Shown here: positions 13,301-22,940 of the stretch, piece after piece
How positions within the stretch are numbered: position 1 is the first letter of the stretch
How the letters are laid out: the number at the start of each line of letters is the position of its first letter
Assembly: GCA_001584585.1 (NCBI GenBank)
Contig: LSYV01000019.1
Coordinates: 199,644-234,539 of the forward strand
Source: Gonium pectorale
Lineage: Eukaryota; Chlorophyta; Chlorophyceae; Chlamydomonadales; Volvocaceae
Length of the DNA stretch: 34,896 nucleotides
Reading direction: 5' to 3'
Notes under the pieces: generated by a model
The model's input: only the letters and a program-made list of their open reading frames with translations
Told to the model about the DNA's origin: nothing
Databases searched by the model: none
Made by a program: the position numbers and the translations under genes

Positions 13301-14491
13301 TGCTGTGAAAGGGACCGCGATAATGAACCAGCTTTGGGGCGTGTCATGTTGGGCTGTGTCCCGAAGACTCGTCCGGTTGGCACATGTTATAACTTTGAAT
13401 GTGAGCACAGAGTGATTGCCATGTTCGTTCACGCAACGGCACAGCCGGATCAAGAGGCACGTTGCCCAGTCGTCGATGACGGGCCTGCCGCACGGAGCCG
13501 CCGCCCGTCCACCGCAACAGTTACCGCAGCAGCTTCCCACAAGGCCCGCTACGCGCATCCCTCCGCGAAATACCCACCCTGTCCGCCGCCACCGCCGCCG
13601 CGCGCATATCCTTATACTGCTGTTCCATGTTGACCCGTGCACGAGGCGACACGCTCCGCTGCGGGCAGGGGATGGGGAGCATCGGCAGTTGGGAGGTCAA
13701 GCCAAGGTGGGCAAAGCCCTGGAAGTGGATCTGGGTGGGATGGCGGCTGGCTGAAACCGATATGCATACAACCTTAATGGGGCCTGCAGGCATGTGTATG
13801 CCAACCACACCCTGCACTACTCAAAATCATTCGCCACGCTGCCCTCACTTCCGTACCGGTGGATCAAGGCCGGCCAGGGTCCGCCCATCGTCGGCCATGT
13901 AAATGCCGTCGCAGGCGCTGAAAGAAGCCACGGTCCCGTCCATGATAGCAAACAGAGGAACCATGGGCACGGTCTTAAGGTCGCCCATAGTTGTGAAAGC
14001 ATTGCAGCGTGGGGTTCTGGAGCAAATTATGGCCAGGGAGAGCGGCGGCATGGCGCCGGTGAGCGTCCGAATGACGTATGCACCAGGTACATCTTGAAGG
14101 CGGTAGAATGTGTAATTGGCGATGCTGGGGCAGGAGACTACTGCTGGTTTGGGAAGGGTGGGTACAAGGGGGTTACAGGGCTCGATAGACACGTATGGGC
14201 AGGGCACTCACAACAACACCGACACATGACGCTGTAATACTAAAGCGCAACGTAATACTTTATGAAACCTTAGTCTACAGCCCAGGCGGGCCGCACTTCA
14301 AGCCAGGTTCCACGATGGCGCGGCCAGAAGAAACTTGGCTACGGCATCACGGACCTACCCTGGGCGGAGGACGAACATAGGCTGGAGAGTGCTAGAACAG
14401 CCACCGGCAGGAAAAGTTCTACCAAGTGCAACCTCCGTCGCCCCACGCCTACAGGCGCAGTATCGCGCCCTCTGCTGCCTTCCAAATGCAT
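7331..14491 (-). CDS. Secreted papain-family (C1A) cysteine peptidase with (SPKPP)n stalk and C-terminal CGDGxC repeats, complete
   Basis: Sixteen exons on the minus strand: 14491-14359, 14137-13857, 13658-13578, 13203-13105, 12841-12585, 12303-12243, 12043-11900, 11562-11480, 11064-11019, 10858-10830, 10577-10530, 10344-9071, 8606-8505, 8397-8339, 8124-7926, 7557-7331. They sum to 3123 nt (1040 residues) with every phase matching. Domains: signal peptide 1-44 (core [10 protein letters not shown], end SSAQ), Cys module 45-138, propeptide 139-200, peptidase about 220-450 with Gln248, Cys254 ([11 protein letters not shown]), His394 ([13 protein letters not shown]) and Asn412 (FWIIKNSWG). An extensin-like [10 protein letters not shown] stalk covers about 463-804. 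Five CGDGxC units follow, several with (A/G)ET-x-C-x2-C-x2-DC. The C-terminus is basic, then TAG. Pro-rich stalks of this kind are typical of hydroxyproline-rich wall glycoproteins, so anchoring of a protease to the matrix is likely but inferred. The first exon is short and was found by matching the left copy: both end Ala-Gln and splice in phase 1 into a ScPS(I/V)ANYTFYRLQ exon. No TGTAA signal was seen near the stop. Confidence 0.87.
7681..7744. repeat. Two-copy tandem repeat inside the last intron of the right peptidase gene
   Basis: A block beginning CTAGTTGCAGGTGCCCC and ending GATGTGGGC occurs twice in succession with a small length difference. It lies within intron 15 (7925-7558). I see no coding role. 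Confidence 0.7.
9195..10220 (-). repeat. Coding repeat array for the proline-rich stalk
   Basis: About 340 codons of [10 protein letters not shown] and PPSP type lie inside exon 12 of the right peptidase gene. The core at about 9405-9625 is a 15-bp unit (plus-strand form GAGGGTGGCTTGGGG) giving pure Ser-Pro-Lys-Pro-Pro. The array is interrupted near 9635 by a non-proline segment (SSQAISSL). Such motifs are known targets of prolyl hydroxylation and arabinosylation in green-alga wall proteins; modification here is inferred. Arrays of this kind commonly change length between strains. Confidence 0.85.
9424..9471 (-). repeat. Three 16-bp units embedded in the 15-bp coding array
   Basis: Three successive units GAGGGTGGCGTTGGGG are 16 bp long, against 15 bp for neighbouring units. 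They rotate the reading frame through all three phases and restore it after 48 bp. The encoded peptide locally reads [12 protein letters not shown] instead of SPKPP. Confidence 0.85.
11362..11447. repeat. Imperfect tandem duplication in intron 8 of the right peptidase gene
   Basis: ACTACGCCC followed by GCATCTTTCCCTGGCCT occurs at 11362-11392 and again at 11408-11447 with different spacing. It is non-coding and lies between the exon ending at 11480 and the exon starting at 11064. Confidence 0.55.
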
Positions 14492-15677
14492 GTGCTGCTA
14501 CCTTTTAAAATCAAGTCCTTATAGCACTCGGTCTGACAACTCGGTTGCGTACAATCACAAGCGCTCCCTTTCGCGCTCTATACAAGGCTATAATGCAGCA
14601 TTAAGGGTTCAAGTGGTACAGCTGAAACGCGGGTAGCTCCTTGCCGACCCCTGAGGATGCCACGTTGGGTTTCCTCCTATTATCACTGTAAGATTGCTCA
14701 ATTACTATGCTTGCCCTCCACTGAGGGTGTACGGACATAGGGGGGGCTTGGTCACAGAGGTCGCAGGTAAAGCGGTGGTTGGTCGGTTGGGACTACCTCC
14801 CAAGAGTCAGACAGAGAGCTCAGAGGTGCATTGCCCGGACGCTGGCGTAAGCTTGGAGTCAGTCGCACATTGCGCTGGTACCTGGTAGTATGAGGGCTCA
14901 GAGCCTTCAGGTTTGAATTCTTGTACGGCCGCGCAGAGGCCCGCCCCTGGATAGAGTTGTATGATTTTGTAGGTTTTTTTAGGTGACTGTCTACAGTATG
15001 CACAGTGTACACCTTACGCCACGACGCCCTACTACGGAATGCCCAGGCTGGCGCGAGCCTTGATCCCCGTTTATCCCCGTTTCTGCCTATTATCTTGTCT
15101 GACGTGTCTGCTACCTCTGAAAGGATGCGTAAAACCAAACCCGCGGGTGTCGGCACGCACCCAAACAAGTAGGGGGAAAAGCTTCAGTGAAGCTTGGAAA
15201 AGGGCGGAGCCCCGTGAGACCGTACCGGGGATTTAGGTCATGAAGGGTGCAGCGTGTATGTGTACTGTAGCGGATGCATGGGCAGGGGCAACCGGTTTGA
15301 CATAACCCGCACCCGCACGCACCCACCCTAAGGGGTAAGGGGGGCGACAAAGAGAGACACAACCGTGTCAACCCGTCATGAACCCCAGTGTCTGTCCGCA
15401 AGTGGGCACCAAAGCTCGTTAGAGAAGTCCCGCTTGGCCTGTGCGGGTTTAGTCGTGACCGAGCCGGGTCCATGAGTAGACATGGTTGCGAAAATTGTGA
15501 GCGCCAGCAAGGAAATCAGATGCCGGACGCCTAGCAGCGGTATGTGCATATCTCACGGTACTTTTGTGGCTTATTCCCGGCGCAGTTGACGTTGTTTGGT
15601 TGGGGCAGCTTTCCAATGCTGACCGGCCAATTGACGCGTTGACCATCGCCAAATGCTAACCAACGGCTATGGAATTC
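14492..15677. other. Upstream flank of the right peptidase gene, no further gene seen
   Basis: This is the 5' flank of the minus-strand peptidase gene up to the assembly gap. AT content rises at 14500-14600, directly before the start codon, as in many algal promoters. No protein motif or repeat family was recognised. The last bases before the gap are GAATTC. Confidence 0.45.
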
Positions 15678-16052
15678 NNNNNNNNNNNNNNNNNNNNNNN
15701 NNNNNNNNNNNNNNNNNNNNNNNNNNNNNNNNNNNNNNNNNNNNNNNNNNNNNNNNNNNNNNNNNNNNNNNNNNNNNNNNNNNNNNNNNNNNNNNNNNNN
15801 NNNNNNNNNNNNNNNNNNNNNNNNNNNNNNNNNNNNNNNNNNNNNNNNNNNNNNNNNNNNNNNNNNNNNNNNNNNNNNNNNNNNNNNNNNNNNNNNNNNN
15901 NNNNNNNNNNNNNNNNNNNNNNNNNNNNNNNNNNNNNNNNNNNNNNNNNNNNNNNNNNNNNNNNNNNNNNNNNNNNNNNNNNNNNNNNNNNNNNNNNNNN
16001 NNNNNNNNNNNNNNNNNNNNNNNNNNNNNNNNNNNNNNNNNNNNNNNNNNNN
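15678..16052. other. Assembly gap (375 N)
   Basis: A run of N; open frames that cross it are meaningless. Its right side is followed within about 110 bases by organelle-type GC palindromes, a plausible reason for the assembly break. Confidence 1.
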
Positions 16053-16160
16053 CTCAGTCCGTCTAAAAAGGAACGGGGGCGGCAATTATAAGCGTATGGG
16101 GTGATAGAGAAGAGGGAGACGAAGGCAGTTGAGGTGTCCGCTATCAGGAAGCGGGCGTTT

Positions 16161-16215
16161 TCCCAGGGGGCTCCGCCCCCCAAGCCGCTTCGCGCGGGGG
16201 CTCCGCCCAAAAACA
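16161..16215. repeat. GC-palindromic repeats resembling chlamydomonadalean organelle repeats
   Basis: GGGGGCTCCGCCCCC at 16166-16180 is a near-perfect palindrome. After the linker AAGCCGCTTCGCGC the core recurs as GGGGGCTCCGCCC at 16196-16208. Short GC hairpins of this style are known to fill intergenic DNA of volvocine plastid and mitochondrial genomes. Finding them here suggests an organelle-derived insertion or a scaffold join at the gap. Assignment is by resemblance only. Confidence 0.5.
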
Positions 16216-17250
16216 CTGGACTCGGCGCAACCTACTCAAACTGGACAGCACTATGTCTGCATGCCTGGCAAGGCACGGACGGAACTCGAAGTCACCTGCC
16301 CAGCAACATTATCTCGTGATATCCTTGAGCCTGTGCCCTGGCCGTGTGACTGGGCGGCGCTTGACTGGCGGAGCCAGGTTGCGCCGGAGACCCGGAGTTA
16401 CTCGAGCGATGGGTGGCGCTTCGGCATGGGTTCCGGTGCGGAGCTCCTGTTCGTCGGTGTCGAAGGTAACTTCGATTTGGCAGCACACCGAGCCCTGTGT
16501 GTGACACTGTGCAAGCTAGTACTGCGTCGCCTGGCCCTTCGCACGTGCACGGGGCACTCAACTCTTGGCCCTCAAATAGAGCGGTCATATCCTGGCAGCA
16601 CCACATCCCAAGGGCGTCGTCGCCCTCCCTAGCTACCCAAACGCTGCTGCCAATTCCTGTCGGAACTTGCCGGCTATGGGCAGACCGGGCACGTGGCTAC
16701 CAGGGGCTGCCCTACGGCCCACAGATTTCCTTCGTTTTCGCCGTCTCGCATTCCTGTTCGCTGGTCTTGAAGTGCGGGGCTCCTTCTCTTCTTGTGTGCG
16801 CCGTCAGTGTTTGGTCTTGCCGGCCGTGGTGCGCTGTAGTTCGGGCAGGGAGGGCTACCTGTCCCTCCCGTTGCCTTCGCCCCTTCTCGCCTCTCCGCCT
16901 GTAACCTTTCCACAGAAAGAATTATTTCACTCATCTCTCACCCAAGGCAGCGATGCCCAGAGTGCAATCATAGGCACACGACCAACCAGCTGTCCGTGGC
17001 TGCTAAATACAGGTACTATACGGCACTCGCGTGCAGCATCACAAAAACCTGGCTGGGCCGTGTCGCGGCTGGGATCCTGGTGCGCGATTCCCCGACCGCC
17101 CCGCTGACAGCTGGCAGCAATGTCCGGTCGTACGGCCGCCCCCTCATCTGCCAACTGCATGTACGGCGTTGCGGGCATGTGCTCGGCCGGCAACCAGGTT
17201 CCTCGATTGGGCCATCACCATGATTAAATCGCGACTTCTCGAGCCGCGTG

Positions 17251-17358
17251 TACAGGTACAGATACAGATTACAGGCTCCCCCAGAGAGGGGTTGCAGGCC
17301 ACACGAGCCGATTGGCTCCCGACCGGGGACCCGCCATAGCAGAGAGGGTTAAACACCT
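17251..17358 (+). repeat. Dispersed repeat, copy 1
   Basis: This segment aligns with 29590-29688. Shared blocks in order are CAGAT-CAGAT-ACAGGCTCCC, AGAGGGG-TGCAGGCC, CACGAGCCGAT-GGCTCCC and AGAGGGT-AAACACC, with small indels between them. It is non-coding. The second copy lies in intron 5 of the ITPase gene, so this is an interspersed element of unknown class. Confidence 0.75.
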
Positions 17359-17430
17359 CTGGTTAGCCGTAGGGCTCAGAACCCGAAAAGACAAGCGCAA
17401 CTTAGCACATGGGTGTAAGCCGTGGGCGAT

Positions 17431-17825
17431 ATAGGACGAAAAAAGAGAAACCTGCACAGAAAGAGGACGAACTCCCAACACGAATGAAACGCTCCGTAGC
17501 AGCAGCCAGCGACAGCAGCATGACCCGCGCCAGCCGCCTGTTGCTTGGAGGCCACCGGCAGTGCCACAGCGTCCACTGCGCCAGCCGTGTCAGGTCGGTG
17601 AAGGGCGGCGTCGCCGGGGGCCTGCGATAAAGGAATGACTGCAAAGACACACGGAGCCACCACTACGAACGTACAGGAGGGACGTCGCCTGCCTTGCTTT
17701 GCACCCGCCCGCCCTTTTCTCTGCTGGAAACGTCGCGCCTTCGGGTGTGTATGACTGTAGAGGCGGTCTCTCTCTTCCTTCGCAGATTTTTCTTCTTTTG
17801 CACACACCCTTTTGCACACACCCAA
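17431..17825. repeat. Candidate short element bounded by inverted copies of a pyrimidine-rich motif
   Basis: A motif of the form CTCTTTCTGTGCAGGTTTC followed by TCTTTTTTCG is read on the minus strand at about 17478-17431. A related motif (CTCTTCCTTCGCAGATTTTT, then CTTCTTTT) is read on the plus strand at 17757-17800. They face each other about 280 bp apart. Just right, CTTTTGCACACACCC is tandemly doubled near 17796-17825. A third copy lies at 18668. This may be a small non-autonomous element; target-site duplications were not identified. Confidence 0.4.
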
Positions 17826-18522
17826 AGACGTGTAGGGGTTTAGTTGTTAGGTCGGACTGTTGGTCTATGGGCTGCCGGCTGGGATGTTTTTGCTCGCTTG
17901 TCTTTATGACTATGTGTACTAGCACGCTGTTACACGTATAGAATACAGACCCGGAGGCGCGACGTTAGCCGTAGGGGTTGATTGGTACAAGCTACAAGGC
18001 ATGGCGGGCGAAGGTAAAGAGCAGACGGGCCCTCTCGCCATGCACCGGCGCTATCCGACCACATTCCGAAGCGTCAGCATGGAGCGCGGAAGAACGGGTT
18101 TATGTGCTGAGGCGGCGTGCCGATTCCCCGAGCCGAGGGAGTGTGTTGAACCGGTCTGTACGACATTCGAAAGCAGGGTCGTGTATGGTACGAGCGGACA
18201 CGCACAACCTGAACAAGCCGTCGCATATACGTATCTACGTAACACGCACAGCATACGCGGGCTCAGGACTGCGGAAGAGCGGAACGAACTGCACAGAGAA
18301 AAACATTGCAAATGCATAACGCCATCTTTACTACAGGTGGGGTGCGTGGCGCACTCCATCCTGCCAAATGTGATTGGACAGCGACTCTGTTCACACTTGA
18401 CACTGTTTCAACCCGTACCTATCTACTATGGCCTTCTAAGGCTTGCAAGGGGGCAGAACGATAGGGTGGAAAGCAACAAGATGGAGAGCCGAAGGTGGAG
18501 GGCTGTCGGCTCTGACTGGGAT

Positions 18523-18560
18523 GGGGCCTTACACTGCAGGGGTGGGCCTTACACTGCAGG
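18523..18560 (+). repeat. Two-copy tandem repeat GGGCCTTACACTGCAGG
   Basis: The 17-mer occurs twice, separated by a few G/T bases. It is non-coding, about 100 bp left of the third copy of the pyrimidine-rich motif. Confidence 0.7.
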
Positions 18561-18667
18561 AGGAGCTCAAGCGCTCGCAACCGAACAGCAGCGCGACAGC
18601 GCGCGGCAGGCGCGCGGCAGCGCAGTCCAGGAGCCCACGGCTCCTTCGAAGAATATGCACTGGGTGC

Positions 18668-18711
18668 GTAGAGGCGGGCTCCCTCTTTCTCTGCAGATTT
18701 CTCCTTTTTCG
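18668..18711 (+). repeat. Third copy of the pyrimidine-rich dispersed motif
   Basis: It reads GTAGAGGCGGGCTCCCTC, then TTTCTCTGCAGATTTCTCC and TTTTTCG. It matches 17757-17800 in order and spacing, including the leading GTAGAGGCGG block. No protein-coding context was found. Confidence 0.5.
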
Positions 18712-19439
18712 ACCCACAAGACCAGGCCGGCCGGAACAACAACGCGCAGGCACAGTACAGCTAGCGCCGCCTAGACACGGCGCACAGACATGACCCCTCA
18801 ACGGGAAACCGAGATGCACCAGCGGTGCTCCAACCAACCGCCCAAAGGGGCTGATTCCCGTGGGGGACACTTAACATGCCCAGCTTCCCAGCCGGGCCGC
18901 CCGGTGCGACCGCGGAAGCCGCTTCCCACACTGGTTCTTCGCCTGCCCGCGCGCCGGCTTCTGCTAGTGATTCATACAGTCGTGTAGCCTGGGCCAAGCA
19001 GCGGACTCGGGAGTGTGGGCGGGAGATGCGAGCCATGAAGCTACTGTTAGTGTAGGCAGAATGCCGAACAACAGGAGCAGGGGTGGTAACAACGGAGTAC
19101 TGTTGCCCCGGCGACCGGGGGCAACTAACTAACTGACAAGCCGAAGGCTGCCGTTCAGAACCTAGCTTTGCAGCTATATTCGCTTCGCTCATGCCGCATC
19201 TAAGCGGCAACACTGTCCAACTGCTGGAAACACTGTTGTTATCGTTTCCATCCGTTACACCCTTTCAGCAGTTGCGCATGTGCAGTTAGCTTACATGACC
19301 TGATAGACGGCAGACAACGGTCAGGCAAGAACACAAACTGCCTTTCACACGACCTAACTTCACACGGACGGCGCGTACAGCCATCAAACACAGCCCGTAC
19401 TGACGGGAACAGTTCTGTACCGAATACCGGAATCCAAGG

Positions 19440-19487
19440 TGCCCCATCTTCCGCCTTGCTCATAATCGAATGGTGGAAGATGGGGCA
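19440..19487. repeat. Inverted repeat, 13-bp perfect arms
   Basis: Arms TGCCCCATCTTCC (19440-19452) and GGAAGATGGGGCA (19475-19487) enclose a 22-base loop, with partial extension outward. No gene lies nearby. Confidence 0.75.
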
Positions 19488-19576
19488 GTTGGAGCTTCGC
19501 GGTTCCCCACCGATACCCCGGGCGCATAAATTTTGGGTGTGCCGCAGCTTACTTGGCAGCGCTACAGCGCAGCTGG

Positions 19577-19615
19577 CCGCAAGCCTGCCCGCTGCACACT
19601 CGGGCAGGCTTGCGG
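19577..19615. repeat. Inverted repeat, 14-bp perfect arms
   Basis: Arms CCGCAAGCCTGCCC (19577-19590) and GGGCAGGCTTGCGG (19602-19615) are separated by 11 bases, giving a strong hairpin on either strand. No poly-T or gene end is next to it, so a terminator role is not supported. It may belong to the same element as the hairpin at 19440. Confidence 0.75.
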
Positions 19616-21132
19616 AGAAATACCATACACGTGTCAAATGGATATACCTGATAAACCCGTACGTACGAGCAAAGAAAGTAAATTGAGACAGGGAAGGCCA
19701 CCTGACGAATGGACACGCATACGGACATTGACCGCATCCTGCGACAAGACAACCGAAGTACGGGTGGAGGATGGCGATTCCGCAGGCGGGTCACGAATGC
19801 CATGCACGGCAGACATTGCGGCCAAAACGTGTGACAATGATCCACCGGCATGTTGAGCACAGTGGCCAGCCTACCAACGCGCCGCTGCCACTACGTCACC
19901 GCATGAGGACCCCGAGCGGGGTACGTCCCAACAGATGCCGACACGCACGGTCCGCTAGAGTTGGCTAGAGCACACTGGATTTCATACACCTAGTGCAACC
20001 ACATTGCAATGTAACGTGAAACATAACATGACTGGACATCCAGTGGACTACGAGCCGCGCCACAAGATTGAACAGAAAAAATGGCATGCTTGCCCAGAGG
20101 AATGACTGTACCGGGGAGCTACGGGTCACACGCTTCGTGCAAACTGGCAGCACATGGCCCAGACTTTTAATAATGGCTACAAAGCAACAGCGACTGCATT
20201 CATCCTTGGCTCCTGTGGGCTTAACTGCCCAAGCTGTTCCCCGGCCGCATCACGCCAACGGACGCGAACTGCGGCTGCAAAGCGACTGCTCGCAAACGGA
20301 CATGACTTCACAGCAACCCCGCAACACAAACGCCTCACTCAGCGCTGCCTCACACCTGCACAGATCTTCAGAGCCACCACCCTTTGCATGGTCGTAGAGC
20401 GATGCATAAGTAATGGGCAGTTCCGCACACGCAGAACTCATTCGTTCCCTCCAACATAAGCATTGATCGTACAACTGCACACATGCTTGTGCAGTGTCAG
20501 AAGGGCGTGAATTCGTACTCATGGATAGGGACTCTAAGGCGCTTAAGTCAGTATGGTGCTGCTTCTTGTACCCTTATCGACCATTGATATCCAGGCCACC
20601 CACAAGCGCGGCCGGCGGCCCGTTTGTCCGCACGTTGGCATGCCGCAGTCTGCAACGCCGTCGGAGCTGGCCCTGGGAGAATTGAGGGCCCGCACATGTC
20701 CGCGCGCAAACTGCTGGGGAGGGGCGATTGAACGCAGGCACAGCATGCTGATGTCTGTAACCTGGTCCGGGCCCCTCTGTAGGGGCATTGCATCTTTGCA
20801 TGCACAGCGCTGCGGCGCCACACGTCACACAATCCCCTCGAATCCGATACTTCCACGCGTGCCACACTGTACCGTACACGCCCGCCCCCCGCAGCACCGT
20901 GCCCAGCTCTACAATCGCACGATCGCATTCCTCCACGCCCGCGGCAGCGAGCGAGCATACAACCCACCCAGGCGCTTGTTGTATCCACGTGCCTTGCAGG
21001 CCCAGCAGCAAGAAACCACGTCCCTCGCTGTCATACCGTACACGCAATGCCGCTCCTATGTGGATGCATGACGGGCACGTAGCAAGCAACTGCCCTGGCA
21101 GCAGCCGAGACTGCACCTCCCGGTCGGCCCTT

Positions 21133-22940
21133 TTAGAGCTTGCGGATCGTGAAGAGCCGGGCCTTGCCCCTGCCGCCCCAGAATGTGGGGTGCAGCTCGG
21201 CCACCGAGTCGACTACGGCCTCCACGACCCAGCCCGTCGACGGGTTGAACAAGCTTGAGAGCTCCGAGACGCTGATGCGCCTACGGCCCCCGGGAGGACA
21301 AAACAAGGAGTTGGGGAACGTTCCAGAGTTCAGAGGAGCACTTGTCTGGAAGTACAAGGAGCCCAAGACGTCGCACTTCGGCACGGGATCCCACCGGCAT
21401 GCAAAAGACGCACATGCTTACCTAGGCCCTCCCGGCCGCGTCTCCTCCTCCGACATGCAGTTCATATAGATCAGCCCACCAGCCCGGAGCAGCCGGCTCA
21501 GCGTGGACACGTAGCAGTCACGCTGGTGGTCTGGGAAGCCGTGAAAGGTAGATGAGTCCAGTACAATGTCGTACGGCAGCTTTTGCTGTATGCTAATGGA
21601 CAATTTGTCGTAATTGCAGAGGTCAGCCGCGGCGAGGGTCAGCTTGCCGCGCATGCCGCGCAGTCCTGCTTTGGTGCTTGCAAAGTGGAGGCAGCGGGGA
21701 ACCTGCGCCGTGGCGTAATGCGGGCGAGCTGCTTGAGCTATACGTGACAGGAAGACCGGCAACCGGCGACAGGAAGCACGGCAACTGCGGCTTCTTCAGC
21801 ATCAGGAATCTCTCCAGGCTGTATAGCCTATATGATCAGATACGGTCAGATCCAAATGTTGACTCTAGCTGCCGATCCCAGAGCCCGGCCCCGCACGCCG
21901 CACCCCGACTATCAGGCACACCCACCACGTCCACCGCCACCACCTCGGCCCCGGGGCAGGCCTTTGCGATGTACAGTGCGTTGTCGCCGATGCCGCAGCC
22001 CGCGTCCAGAACTCGGCCGGAGAAGCCGCCCTTGCGTACAAGGTCGCGGACGAACTGCTGCGGCCTGATGATACAGGGAGAAATAGAGAACCAAGGTTTG
22101 GTGAGGACGGGCTCGCATCGAGCAAGATTCAAGGGGAGGGGGGAGGAGAGGAGGATGCATTCTCCCCAGAAGCGCTGTAGGCGGCAATGTGAGCGCAAGC
22201 CGACACGGAGTGTCTTAGTAGCCGTACCATACCGCGTTTTCAGTCGGGCATTTCCATGGCACATCGGATGCTGTTTCGCATGGCTTTGTTGCACAGTGCT
22301 GTACGGAGTTTACTGTAAAGAGCATAACCACACACATGCCACGCACCGGTGAATCTCCCATGGCGCCAATCCCGTCCCGGCCACCGCCTGCATGACCTGC
22401 AAGAATAGGACGCGAACGCGAACAGGTAAGGGGTTCGAATGGCTCTGCCTGCATGCCCGACTAACTGTGCGTCGGCTCGCTTCAGAGGACCACGCGCCAG
22501 GACCAATAGCGAAGGAACTCGCCACCCGCCTTGGGGTTAGGGCAGTCAGGGGAAGTCCGCAGTCGCAGTCGTGGCGAGCCAAACACAGCATGCACCTCGT
22601 CGATTGAGCGGAGCTGCTCCTTCAGCGACTCTGATGACGAGTCACTGGGTGCTCCTGAACACGAGCAATTTTCGGTGCCTGTAAGCTGCGATTTCCAGGG
22701 GCTCAGGCTGGTCGACGGCTCAGATGTACCAACAGCCATTGTCACGGGCTCTGTTTCAAGAGCTCTGTAGCTGCAGAGCCTCCCTTGCAGTGAAAAGCCC
22801 AACGTCGAGCCCGTCGCTTTCCGCGAGTGGCACTCGGGCAGAAATGTGCAGGAAGCGTATGCATCCATAGGAGTCGCCAGATTTGCCGGGCACTGATCAG
22901 AAGACGCCAGGATCAACTCCGCCTGAGAAGCCGTGCCCAT
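21133..22940 (-). CDS. Class I SAM-dependent methyltransferase, copy A
   Basis: Exons on the minus strand: 22940-22530, 22396-22347, 22064-21926, 21702-21422, 21280-21133 (stop TAA), 342 residues. The first in-frame ATG is at 22940, since the frame is closed just upstream at 22994. Residues 1-137 are Ser/acid-rich with no known domain. The catalytic fold begins at GTGLAPWEIHRPQQF, a start reminiscent of TPMT-like methyltransferases. Motif I is VLDAGCGIGDN (172-182), the acidic end of strand 2 is VVAVDV, motif IV-like is DIVLDSSTFHGF and post-motif is LRAGGLIYMN. The C-terminus is HPTFWGGRGKARLFTIRKL. Known for the family: methyl transfer from S-adenosylmethionine, usually to a small molecule; the substrate here is not evident. 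The intron 1 donor is GC, not GT (AAG/gcgggt), the only choice that both keeps frame and matches copy B. Exon 3 is almost identical to copy B while other exons are diverged. Confidence 0.78.

Larger units (their letters stand above)
16216..21132. other. Five-kilobase gene-poor stretch
   Basis: I read all frames and found no conserved domain or splice-linked exon series. The stretch holds dispersed repeats (17251-17358, 17431-17825, 18668-18711), a short tandem repeat (18523-18560) and two hairpins (19440-19487, 19577-19615). The longest open frames (for example 18001-18774 plus and 20574-21116 minus) have mutually overlapping rivals on the other strand and no recognisable motif, as expected by chance in GC-rich DNA. 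The right end must include the 3' UTR of the methyltransferase gene ending at 21133. Confidence 0.5.

Noticed and set aside
15531..16216. Several long open frames across 15.6-16.2 kb
   Set aside because: They run through the N gap and have no real coding content.
20548..21116. Overlapping 146-180 codon frames on both strands
   Set aside because: They overlap each other in different frames, lack motifs and splice-linked partners, and fit random open frames in GC-rich DNA.
22425..22450. GGGGTTCGAAT resembling a tRNA T-arm
   Set aside because: No matching A box, anticodon stem or acceptor stem could be found around it.
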